From Gammaproteobacteria bacterium (lineage in GTDB: Bacteria; Pseudomonadota; Gammaproteobacteria; Ga0077536), in NCBI GenBank assembly GCA_020849475.1, contig JADLGE010000106.1, forward strand, positions 1-55,782: DNA of 55,782 nucleotides. The letters run 5' to 3'. The notes beneath the pieces were generated by a model that was not told the DNA's origin, did not search any database, and saw only the letters and a list, made by a program, of their open reading frames with translations. Shown here one piece after another: positions 8,732 to 17,300 of the stretch. Position 1 is the stretch's first letter; every line of letters starts with the position of its first letter. The position numbers and the translations under genes are program-made.

Positions 8732-9487
8732 ATGACGGGCGTTTGCGCAGGCAGGATTGCATTGGTGACCGGCGCCGCCGGCGGTATCGGACGGGCCAGC
8801 GCGGTGGCCCTGGCGCAGGCCGGTGCGCGGGTGATGGTGGCCGACGTCGCGGCCTGCGATGAGACCGTCGCGCTCATCAAGAACGCCGGTGGCGAGGCGC
8901 GCGCCTTGACCGTCAATGTCGCCGACGAACAGGCGGTGGCGCGCATGGTTTCCGCCACCGTCGAGGCCTTCGGTGGACTCGACATCGCCTTCAACAATGC
9001 CGGCGTGGCCGGCGTGTTCACCAAGACCCATGATTATCCCGCCGACGACTGGGCGCGCGTGATTGCCATCAACCTGACCGGCGTGTGGCACTGCATGAAG
9101 CACGAGTTGCAGCACATGCTGAAAGCCGGCGGCGGCTCCATCATCAACACCGCGTCGGTGGCGGGTCTGGTGGGCATGGGTCATGCCGCCGCCTACTCCG
9201 CCGCCAAGGCCGGCGTGATTGGCCTGACCAAGAACGCCGCCATGGAATACGCACGCAACAACATCCGCATCAACGCGGTGTGCCCCGGCGGTGTGCGTAC
9301 CAATATGACCGAGAGCGCGGATCATTCCCTGCCCGGCTTCCTCGACCGACTCGCCAAGCTCGAGCCCATGGGCCGTGTCGCCGCGCCCGAGGAGATAGCC
9401 AGCGCGGTGGTGTGGCTGGCGTCCGATGGGGCGTCTTTCATGACCGGTCATGCGCTGCCGGTGGACGGCGGCTACGTCGCGCGCTGA
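8732..9487 (+). CDS. Short-chain dehydrogenase/reductase (SDR) B
   Basis: 251 residues. TGAAGGIG, NNAG, Ser in INTASVAG, YSAAK and LPVDGGY mark a classical SDR, and VMVADV again suggests NAD. The ATG at 8732 follows GGGGGAGTTCTC, a strong ribosome-binding site. The protein is strikingly like the divergently encoded SDR A: VIAINLTGV, CMKxELxxML, the GLTK helix and NAVCPG occur at equivalent places, so the two probably arose by inverted duplication. It is followed 35 bases later by a RidA-family gene on the same strand, likely one transcript, which suggests a small catabolic unit. Substrate not determinable. Confidence 0.9.
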   Translation: MTGVCAGRIALVTGAAGGIGRASAVALAQAGARVMVADVAACDETVALIKNAGGEARALTVNVADEQAVARMVSATVEAFGGLDIAFNNAGVAGVFTKTHDYPADDWARVIAINLTGVWHCMKHELQHMLKAGGGSIINTASVAGLVGMGHAAAYSAAKAGVIGLTKNAAMEYARNNIRINAVCPGGVRTNMTESADHSLPGFLDRLAKLEPMGRVAAPEEIASAVVWLASDGASFMTGHALPVDGGYVAR

Positions 9488-9522
9488 CGCGCGCTCCACA
9501 ACTTCACGCAGGAGTAGCGCCC

Positions 9523-9993
9523 ATGCCGCCCAGCATCGCCGCCCGCCTCGCCGCCCTCGACATCGTCATTCCGCGCGCGCAGCCGCCGCGGGTGGCGAAA
9601 ATCAAAGGCGCTTCACGCATCGGTAACATCCTCTACATTTCCGGCCAGATCCCGCAATGGGAAGGCGAACTGCGCTACGTCGGCAAGGTCGGCCGCGAGT
9701 TCAGCATCGAAGAAGGCCGCGCCGCGGCCCGTCTGTCGGCGCTCAATGTGCTGGCCCAGGCCAGTGAAGCGCTGGGCGGTAATCTCGATCGCATCAAGCA
9801 GATCGCCAAGCTTGCCGGCTACGTCAACTGCACGCCGGAGCTGACCGAGATTGGCGCCGTCATCAATGGCGCCTCGGAATTGTTCCTCGAGATCTTCGGT
9901 GAGCGCGGCGCCCATGCCCGCGTTGCAGTCGGCGCCTATAGCATGCCGCTGGGCGTGGCGGTCGAAATCGAAGCGGTGATGGAAGTCGAATGA
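9523..9993 (+). CDS. RidA (YjgF/YER057c/UK114) family protein
   Basis: 156 residues, somewhat longer than canonical RidA (about 128) because of an N-terminal extension. RidA enzymes hydrolyse reactive enamine/imine intermediates released by PLP enzymes. The fold signatures NILYISGQIP, the central helix ARLSALNVLAQASEALGG, and HARVAVGAYSMPLGVAVEIE with a likely substrate-binding Arg133 are visible, so activity is possible. GGAG lies eight bases before ATG 9523. It probably shares a transcript with SDR B upstream. Rid subfamilies diverge, and some act in aromatic or amino-acid catabolism; this one cannot be placed by eye. Confidence 0.9.
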   Translation: MPPSIAARLAALDIVIPRAQPPRVAKIKGASRIGNILYISGQIPQWEGELRYVGKVGREFSIEEGRAAARLSALNVLAQASEALGGNLDRIKQIAKLAGYVNCTPELTEIGAVINGASELFLEIFGERGAHARVAVGAYSMPLGVAVEIEAVMEVE

Positions 9994-10067
9994 ACGCGCG
10001 CACGCGCTGACGGAACTCGGCCGTCACGCGCGTCTCTTAAGCGCGGGGCGCCCTCGCCCGTTCTGAG

Positions 10068-10112
10068 GCTGGTCTCGAAATTATTCGCAACGTGAATGAT
10101 TTCGAGACCAGC
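10068..10112. repeat. Long near-perfect inverted repeat (19-bp arms, 7-base loop)
   Basis: GCTGGTCTCGAAATTATTC (10068-10086) pairs with its inverted copy ending at 10112, with one mismatch in 19 (T/C) and loop GCAACGT. It lies between ridA (stop 9993) and the ABC gene (10180). There is no T run on either side, so it is not a textbook intrinsic terminator. It may be a REP-like element, an RNA-stabilising hairpin or an operator. Confidence 0.88.
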
Positions 10113-10179
10113 TCCAGCCATAGCCGCCAGCGCGCGCTTCGCGCAATGGATGCCTTAGAACCAGTCACGGAACCAGCGC

Positions 10180-11937
10180 ATGAGCAGCATCACGCAGAAA
10201 TTGTCCATCACCCGCAACGGCCAGTTCGGCAAAGTGTGGGCGCTGATCAAGCCCTACTGGCAGTCCGAGGAAAAGGGCATGGCGTGGCTGCTGCTCGGCG
10301 TGGTGGTGGCCTTGAACCTCGGCCTGGTGGCGCTCAGCGTGGCCTTCAACAAGTGGAACAACGGTTTTTACAACTCCATCCAGAACAAGGACTACGAAGC
10401 GTTCAAGGCGCAGTTGCAGTACTTCGCCTTGCTGGCTTTCGGCTACATCGTGGTGGCGGTGTATCAGAACTACCTGCGCCAGATGCTGCAGATCCGCTGG
10501 CGGCGCTGGCTGACCGGGGTGTTCCTCGAAGACTGGCTGGCCAATCGCTGCTACTACCGCATCGAACTCAAAGGCCAGGGCACCGACAACCCTGACCAGC
10601 GTATCCAGGAAGACCTGCAGGCATTCACCGAGAGCACCCTCGGCCTCGCGCTCGATTTCATGAACTCAGTGGTGACGCTGTTTTCCTTCGTCACCATTTT
10701 GTGGGGCCTGTCGGGCGCGATGAGCTTTGCACTGTTCGGTCATGCCGTCACGGTGCCGGGCTACATGGTGTGGTGCGCACTGCTGTATGCCATTGCCGGC
10801 ACCTGGCTGACACACAAGCTTGGCCGCCCACTGATCGCACTCAATTATCAGCAGCAGCGCTATGAGGCTGACATGCGTTACGGCCTGGTGCGGCTGCGCG
10901 AGAATGCCGAGGGCATCGCCTTCTATCGCGGCGAGCAGGATGAACGCAAAGTGCTTGAGCACCGCTTCAGCTTCGTGGTCGACAATTTCCTGTCGCTCAT
11001 GAATTACAAGAAGCGCCTGAACTGGTTCACCGCCATGTACAGCCAGCTCGCGATCATCTTTCCCTTCATGGTCGCCTCCAAGCGCTTCTTCAGCGGCCAG
11101 ATCCAGTTCGGCGACCTCATGCAGACCGCCTCCGCGTTTGGCAGCGTGCAGGAGTCATTGTCGTGGTTCATCAGCGCCTCTACCCAGCTCGCCGGCTGGA
11201 AGGCGACGGTCGATCGTCTGACCAGCTTCCACGAAGCGATTCAGGACGCCGCCAGCGCCGCGGCGGATCCCGACACGATAGGCGTCGAGAGCACCGGCGA
11301 ATCGGCCATCGCGGCCCGCGATCTCGAAGTCGCGCTGCCTGACGGTCGCGTACTGCTCGGTCATGTGGAATGCAGTCTGCGCCGCGGTCAGCACGTGTTG
11401 CTGAGCGGGCCGTCGGGCTCGGGCAAGAGCACCTTGTTTCGCGCCCTGGCCGGCATCTGGCCTTTCGGTCGTGGCCGCGTGCAGGTGCCGGCGGGCGCCA
11501 GCACCTTGTTCCTGCCGCAACGCCCCTACCTGCCACTCGGCAGCTTGCGCGACGTGGTCGCCTACCCGCGCGGCGCGGCGGCAGTCAGCGATGCAGCGAT
11601 CAAGAACGCCCTGGAACGCTGCGGTCTCGAAAGCCTCACCGGCAGTCTCGACGAAGAACACCGCTGGTCACAGCGCCTGTCGCCCGGCGAACAGCAGCGT
11701 CTGGCCTTCGCCCGCGTGTTGATCAACAAACCCGATTGGCTGTTCCTCGACGAAGCCACCTCGGCCCTCGACGAAGAGCTCGAGCGCAAGGTCTACACCC
11801 TGGTGCGTGAACAACTGCCCGACACCACGCTGGTCAGCATCGCGCATCGACCGAGCGTGGCGGGCTTCCACCATCGTCGCCTGCGCATCGAGCCAGTGGC
11901 GGGCGCGCAAGCGAGGCTGGTGGAAGTGTCGGCCTGA
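10180..11937 (+). CDS. SbmA/BacA-like ABC transporter (fused permease and ATPase)
   Basis: 585 residues. The N-terminal half resembles the SbmA/BacA-type membrane domain (ABC_membrane_2, also in the ABCD peroxisomal family): it starts with VWALIKPYW, has FNKWNNGFYNSIQNKDYEAF, and has about six hydrophobic helices up to residue 300. The C-terminal ATPase has Walker A LSGPSGSGKST near 408-418, signature LSPGEQQRLAFARV and Walker B WLFLDEATSALDEE, with a switch His in SIAHRPS. Relatives import or export peptides, very-long-chain fatty acyl groups or corrinoids; the substrate here is unknown. ATG 10180 fits the family start but lacks a strong ribosome-binding site. It converges on the DUF1993 gene with a 12-base gap. 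Confidence 0.92.
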   Translation: MSSITQKLSITRNGQFGKVWALIKPYWQSEEKGMAWLLLGVVVALNLGLVALSVAFNKWNNGFYNSIQNKDYEAFKAQLQYFALLAFGYIVVAVYQNYLRQMLQIRWRRWLTGVFLEDWLANRCYYRIELKGQGTDNPDQRIQEDLQAFTESTLGLALDFMNSVVTLFSFVTILWGLSGAMSFALFGHAVTVPGYMVWCALLYAIAGTWLTHKLGRPLIALNYQQQRYEADMRYGLVRLRENAEGIAFYRGEQDERKVLEHRFSFVVDNFLSLMNYKKRLNWFTAMYSQLAIIFPFMVASKRFFSGQIQFGDLMQTASAFGSVQESLSWFISASTQLAGWKATVDRLTSFHEAIQDAASAAADPDTIGVESTGESAIAARDLEVALPDGRVLLGHVECSLRRGQHVLLSGPSGSGKSTLFRALAGIWPFGRGRVQVPAGASTLFLPQRPYLPLGSLRDVVAYPRGAAAVSDAAIKNALERCGLESLTGSLDEEHRWSQRLSPGEQQRLAFARVLINKPDWLFLDEATSALDEELERKVYTLVREQLPDTTLVSIAHRPSVAGFHHRRLRIEPVAGAQARLVEVSA

Positions 11938-11949
11938 GCGCCCCGACGC

Positions 11950-12456
11950 TCAGCCCAACGCCAGGAAATCCATCTTGCCTAGCGGCACGCCGTTGTGGCG
12001 CAGCAGGTTGTAGGCGGTGGTGAGGTGGAAATAGAAATTCGGCAGCGCCCAGGTCAGCAGATATTCGGCGCCGGTGAAATTGAAGCTGCGGCTCGGCGTC
12101 TTGATCTCGATGGCGCGGCTTTCGGCGCCCTCGTAGTGAGCGGGCGAAAAGCCGGCGAGAAAGCTGCGCGCCTTGGCGATGCGCGCCTGCAATTGCGGGA
12201 TGGTGGTCTCGGTGTCTTCCCACTTGGGTACGTCGACACCGGCGAGGCGCGCCGCCGCGCCCTTGGCCATGTCGGTCGCGATCATCACCTGGCGGGCGAG
12301 CGGCAGCATGTCGGGAAACAGGCGCGTGCCGCACAGCACATCCGCCTCGTAGCCGGCACTGCCGGCATGCGCGCTGGCCTTGTCGAGCAGGCTCGCCAGC
12401 ATCTCGAGCCCGTGGTCGAGCACTTCCACCGATTGTCTATGCAGGGATATCGACAT
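11950..12456 (-). CDS. DUF1993 family protein
   Basis: 168 residues, usual length for DUF1993 (Pfam PF09351), a four-helix-bundle protein related in fold to DinB-like proteins. Typical features are the N-terminal SISLHRQSVEVLDHGLEMLASLLDKA, the central DMLPLARQVMIATDMAKGAAARLAG, and the C-terminal LPNFYFHLTTAYNLLRHNGVPLGKMDFL. I chose ATG 12456 because GGAG lies eight bases upstream; GTG 12465 and ATG 12462 overlap that site. No biochemical role is established. It lies divergent from the patatin gene. Confidence 0.88.
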   Translation of the reverse strand: MSISLHRQSVEVLDHGLEMLASLLDKASAHAGSAGYEADVLCGTRLFPDMLPLARQVMIATDMAKGAAARLAGVDVPKWEDTETTIPQLQARIAKARSFLAGFSPAHYEGAESRAIEIKTPSRSFNFTGAEYLLTWALPNFYFHLTTAYNLLRHNGVPLGKMDFLALG

Positions 12457-12614
12457 CTTCATCACTCCGTATTTCGTGGTGCAGGGGCGCTATTCTAGGG
12501 CCACACTGCGGCGCCGCGGGACGGCGGCCGCTATCGCCTGAGCAGCCATGGCGCCGCACGCCCCCATCATCGCCGCTGGGGGCACGGCCTTGTTCAATTC
12601 CGGAGTCAATGTTC

Positions 12615-13661
12615 ATGAGTGAAGCGCAGGTCCGCGCCATCAATCTCGCCCTGCAGGGCGGCGGCGCCCACGGCGCTTTTACCTGGGGCGTGCACGACCG
12701 CCTGCTCGAAGACGGGCGTGTGAGCTTCGAAGGCATCTCTGCCACCAGCGCCGGCGCCATGAACGCGGTGGTCTACGCCTACGGCAAGATGCGCGGTGGC
12801 GTCGACGGCGCCCGCCAGGCACTGCATGACTTCTGGCAGCGAGTCAGTCGCACCTCGGCGCAGTACAGTCCGCTGAGCTTGACGCCGCTCGAGCGCATGC
12901 TCGGCATCAAGCCCGAGCAAAGTGCCAGCTACATGGCGTTCGAAAGCCTGACGCGCAGCTTTTCGCCCTATCAATTGAATCCGCTCAACATCAACCCGCT
13001 GCGCGACGTGCTGACGGCCTGCGTGGATTTCGCCGAACTCAAGCGCTGCCAGTGCAGCAAGCTGTTCCTGAGCGCGACCAATATTCGCAGCGGCAATGTG
13101 CGCGTGTTCCGCAACGAGGAACTGAGCATTGAGGCGGTGCTGGCCTCGGCCTGCCTGCCGAGCCTGTTCCAGGCCATCGAAATCGACGGCGCGTTTTACT
13201 GGGACGGCGGCTACATGGGCAACCCGTCGCTGTTCCCGCTGTTCTACAACACCGACAGCCGCGACGTGGTGGTGGTGCACATCAATCCCATCTTCAACCC
13301 CGACATTCCGCGCAGCGCCTCGGAAATTGCTGATCGCGTCAATGAGATCACCTTCAATTCCGCGCTATTGAAAGAATTCCGCGCGGTGGCCTTCGTCACC
13401 AAGCTCATCGAAGACGGCTGGATCAAGGACGAATACCGCGCCCGCCTGCGGCACATGTTGATTCATTCGATACGCGCCGACGACGCCTTGAACGCGCTGG
13501 GCGCGGCCAGCAAGTTCAACACCGAATGGCGATTTCTGACCGACCTGCGCGACCGCGGTCGCGCCACCGCCGAACAGTGGCTGGCCGAGAATTACATTCA
13601 CTTAGGCAAGCGCGCGACGGTGGATTTAGCGGAGGAGTATCTCAATCCGCGCAATGCGTGA
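12615..13661 (+). CDS. Patatin-like phospholipase family protein
   Basis: 348 residues, cytoplasmic or peripheral with no signal peptide. Patatins are Ser-Asp dyad lipid acyl hydrolases. The oxyanion-hole glycines (LALQGGGAHGAF) are near residues 11-22, the nucleophile is predicted to be Ser45 in ISATSAGAMN, and the Asp dyad is in FYWDGGYMGNP near residue 197. The usual G-T-S-A-G nucleophile elbow reads A-T-S-A-G here, an Ala replacing the first Gly, which might lower or alter activity. ATG 12615 is preferred over 12609 because GGAG is nine bases upstream. It is the type often annotated as RssA-like; substrate unknown. It converges with the glycosylase gene. Confidence 0.9.
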   Translation: MSEAQVRAINLALQGGGAHGAFTWGVHDRLLEDGRVSFEGISATSAGAMNAVVYAYGKMRGGVDGARQALHDFWQRVSRTSAQYSPLSLTPLERMLGIKPEQSASYMAFESLTRSFSPYQLNPLNINPLRDVLTACVDFAELKRCQCSKLFLSATNIRSGNVRVFRNEELSIEAVLASACLPSLFQAIEIDGAFYWDGGYMGNPSLFPLFYNTDSRDVVVVHINPIFNPDIPRSASEIADRVNEITFNSALLKEFRAVAFVTKLIEDGWIKDEYRARLRHMLIHSIRADDALNALGAASKFNTEWRFLTDLRDRGRATAEQWLAENYIHLGKRATVDLAEEYLNPRNA

Positions 13662-13688
13662 GGGTCGGCGCGACGCAGCGATCGAAGG

Positions 13689-14300
13689 TCAGACATTCAA
13701 TCGCTTCGTGCCGCTCACATGGGGATTGCCGCGCTCGTAGAAGCGCCAGGGTTGGTCGGCGGCTTTGCTTAAGCCGATGCGCACGCTGCAGCCGATCTCG
13801 CCTGCGGGCTGTGTGCCGTGCGCGAGCCATAGCCGTCCGCGTTTGCACATGTCGATTCCATCCAGACCGCGCTCGATGGCGAAGGCCTGCGCGAGACGGC
13901 CGGGGCCGCGTGCGAGATCCGTCAGTCGCGATACCGCGCGCAGGTCTTGCATGATGTCGATGCCATGCAGCGGCTCCACGGCGCGCAGCAATACGCCGGC
14001 GCCCTCGCCTTCCGCGGCACTGGCCACGTTCAACATGAACCACGTGCCGTAGATGAAATACACGTAGCAATGGCCGCGTTCGCGAAACAGCGAGGCGTTG
14101 CGCGCGGTCTTACCCAAGTAGGCATGGCAGGCCGGGTCGCCGGGCGGATAGGCCTCGGTCTCGACGATGCGCCCGGCCAGCACGCCGGCAGCGTGTTCGT
14201 GCACCACCACTTTGCCAATCAGCCAGCGCGCGAACTCGACAGTGTCCTTGGGAATTTCACCGCGGCGCAGGCGGCGCCAGGGCGGACGGGATGAAGTCAT
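13689..14300 (-). CDS. DNA-3-methyladenine glycosylase (AAG/MPG family)
   Basis: 203 residues, matching the alkyladenine glycosylase (AAG/MPG) family, which flips out and excises alkylated purines in base-excision repair. Recognised segments are ARWLIGKVVVHE, the GRIVETEAYPPGDPACHAY loop with its catalytic Glu, RNASLF, GHCYVYFIYGTWFMLNVAS with the intercalating-Tyr region, GVLLRAVEP, and ARGPGRLAQAFAI. ATG 14300 (MTSSRPPWRRL) is chosen; a GTG 30 bases upstream is in frame. It lies 75 bases downstream of the giant surface-protein gene on the same strand, with a hairpin between, so it probably has its own promoter. Confidence 0.95.
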   Translation of the reverse strand: MTSSRPPWRRLRRGEIPKDTVEFARWLIGKVVVHEHAAGVLAGRIVETEAYPPGDPACHAYLGKTARNASLFRERGHCYVYFIYGTWFMLNVASAAEGEGAGVLLRAVEPLHGIDIMQDLRAVSRLTDLARGPGRLAQAFAIERGLDGIDMCKRGRLWLAHGTQPAGEIGCSVRIGLSKAADQPWRFYERGNPHVSGTKRLNV

Positions 14301-14314
14301 CGACGTGGCACACA

Positions 14315-14353
14315 GCGGGGGATGGCGCACGCTAACGCACTCGCCATCCCCGC
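14315..14353 (-). other. Hairpin between surface-protein gene and glycosylase gene
   Basis: GCGGGGGATGGCG (14315-14327) pairs with CGCCATCCCCGC (14342-14353), twelve base pairs with one bulged G and a 14-base loop. It lies just after the stop of the giant minus-strand gene. No U run follows on the minus strand, so it may slow or process the transcript rather than terminate it. Confidence 0.6.
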
Positions 14354-14375
14354 CGCAATCGGGCGCCGCGCGTGC

Positions 14376-17300
14376 TCAATAGGCGCCGATCAGATTGATG
14401 AACACGCCTTGATGGCGATAGGACAGATCGGTCAGGTCGTCGGAGAAATCCGTGAAGTTGTAGCCGGCGCCAAACTTCACGTTTTTGTTGACCTGGCGGT
14501 ACACGCCCACCAGCACGCCGGCGCGCTGGTCGTCGGCCTCGGTGATATCCAGCACGCGTCCTTCGACGACTGCGTCCCACTTGTTGGTGATATGCACATC
14601 GAAACGGCCGACGCCCAGCCAGGTCTGGCTGTCGAACCACGGCCCGTCGATGCGATTGTCGCGGATTTCACCATGCTTCCACGCCAGCTTGCCACCGAGA
14701 GCCAGCCAAGGATTCAACTCGTAGGTGGTATCGAGCGACAGGATGTTGCTGCGCTGGGCGAAGTCGGCGAAGTCACCGCCGCGCGTGAGCTGGCCGGGCG
14801 ACGGCAGATCGTAGAAGAAGTGATAGCGCAACAGCATGTTCAACCGATCGTTGGCCACCGGCCGATAGGCCATGCCCGCCACCGCTTCGGCGAATTCACC
14901 GTCAGCGAAGTTGCCGCCCGCGCCGTTGGAGAACGACACGTTGAAGCGTGCCAGCGCGCGCCAGTCGAGGTTGAGCTGATAGGACGCGTTGTTGCGCGCC
15001 AGCCAGGTGGTGCGATTGCCGGTGGTGCCGGACTCATCGCGGATTTCAACATCGGCCGCATATTGCAGCTTCAAATCGTGATAACCGAGAGAACCGCCGC
15101 CGGCGCGACGCGTGAGATCGCCGGCCAAGGGGTCGTGGACATCACCGAATTCACCGCGCAGACCGTAGGTCCAGTTGTCACCGTGATTCATATCCAGACC
15201 AAAGGCGCGCACCATGCCGGTAGGCCCATCGCCGTGGCTGTAGCGCTGCTCGCCGTACACACTGCCGTGATCGGCGAAACGATAGCGCGTGCCGCTGGTC
15301 AGATCGCCCTGGCGACCGCCAAAGCCGATGTCGGTGCGATCAGGATCAAGACCGTAGTTCAAGTAATGGGTGGTGCGATCGTTGCGCTGCCATTCACCGC
15401 CCAGCATCGCGCCGATACCACTGCGGCCCGTGGACAGCTCACTGTTGAGCTTGAAGCGGTCATTGAAACGGATATCACCACCGAGGCCCACGCGATCGTT
15501 GCGCCGACGATCGCCGGAGCGGTCGACCGTGCCCTGTACGAAACCATAGCTCGACCAGTCACTGCGGCTGCCGGCATCGGGTTTGAAGCCGAGCTTGACG
15601 GCCAGGTCCGAGCGCACGCCAGCACGGTTGAGATAAGAGCTCGCGGTCGGCGTACGCACTTCGTTGTCATCACTGCGCAAGCCAAGACCCAGCGACCAGC
15701 GCCTGGTCACCTGGTTCTCGAGCTCGGCTTCAATCGCACGCAGACGCTGACTGTCGGCCTCCGCTTCACTCGCATGCAGGCTCAACTGCGATATCGAACT
15801 CAGACGCAGTTTGAGATCGGCGCCCTTGCGTGACGCATCGGGGCCGGTGGTCAGCTGACCGGGGCTGCTGAAGCCGTGGTCACGGTCCTGCCAGTAGAGG
15901 CGCGCGTCGCCTCGGTCTTTCAATCCGAGGTCGTCGAGATCGAGCGCCGCTTCGACGTGATGGGCATCGGCGCCACCCCGGCCGCCGCTGCGACCGACGA
16001 AGTTGAAGCCGCCGTCGAGTGATTGCGTGGCGCCGCTGCCTGGCCCTTCGGAACGCGCCTTTTCCACGCGCACATAGCTGGCCTCGGTCCAACGCATGGT
16101 GACATCACCGCCATACAGTGTCTGTGACGCACCGGGGCTGTCCTGGCGGTAATTGGTGAGGCCGAGGCGAATGTGATCGTTCAGCCAATAGGAGCCACGC
16201 CCACCGACAGCCAAGTCATCCACACGGCCGAGACCCGGCTGGTATTCGTAGGTCACGACCAGATAGGCAGGCTGTCCGGCCAGGCCGCCGTTATGCACGG
16301 TGCGATGATCGGACACCGTCGACATCAAGGGCCGCGTCAAGAGAATGCGGCCCTGCAGGTAATTGACGTCGTAATCCTGATTCGGCACCAGCGTGCGGGT
16401 TTCGAGCACCAGCCCCGTGTCGCGGTCGCGCACTTCTATCGCCACCCACTCCGAACCTTCCTGCACATCCTGACGGCGCAGGTAATACAGCGAACCGCCG
16501 GTGCCGCGGAATTCATCACGGCCGGGCACCGTGCCGGGCTCCGCGGCGAAGCCGCTCAACTGGCCGCGCTTCTCGCCGAAGCGCGTGGTGTCTTTGCTGT
16601 TCAAATTGACGCGCGCACCGTAAAGCCCGCGATTCTGACGAATCAGCTCCGAGTCATTCATGTGCACCTGGAAGTCGCCCCACATGACATCGTTGTCATC
16701 GCGTTCGACCTTCACATAGAAGCGGCCCTGGGTCGGCGCATCCTGCACAGTGGTGCTGTCGTCGCCGTAGACCGGGTAGTAGCGATCAGGATCGAGACGG
16801 CGGAACAAGCTGCGTGGGTCTTTGCGCGTAAAGTTATGGAACAGTTCGTCGAACTGTTGCTCACGCGTATCGGCGGCGGCGGTCAGGAGATATTTGCCCT
16901 TGACCTTGCCCTTCAGATAAAAGGCCAGGCGGCCGTCGACATAGGCCTTGTCCTTGAAGCGTGCATCGTCTTCATCGGTGACCTTTGCCAGCGGGCCGTC
17001 GACATCGCTGCCGCCGACGGTCAAATCACCCAGTGCCACATACATCCACTGCTCGGCGGGAATGGTGATGCGGCGTTCGACCTCGGCGCGCTGACCGTCC
17101 TGGCGGGTGATGCTGACCGCCACCGCGTGTTCACCGGCAGGCAGGATCTGACGCGCGGCGAATTTGCCAGCCTTGTCCACCGGCACCGGATGACCCATCA
17201 CCGAGACCTCGGCGCCGTTGACCACCGCGTCACCGTCGACCGTCACCGCGCCGCCCTGCACCGGGATATTGGCGATGTCACGGCTGTTCTCACCATAGCC

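Noticed and set aside
10068..10112. Intrinsic terminator after ridA
   Set aside because: The stem is strong but no T run follows on either strand, so I list it as an inverted repeat instead.
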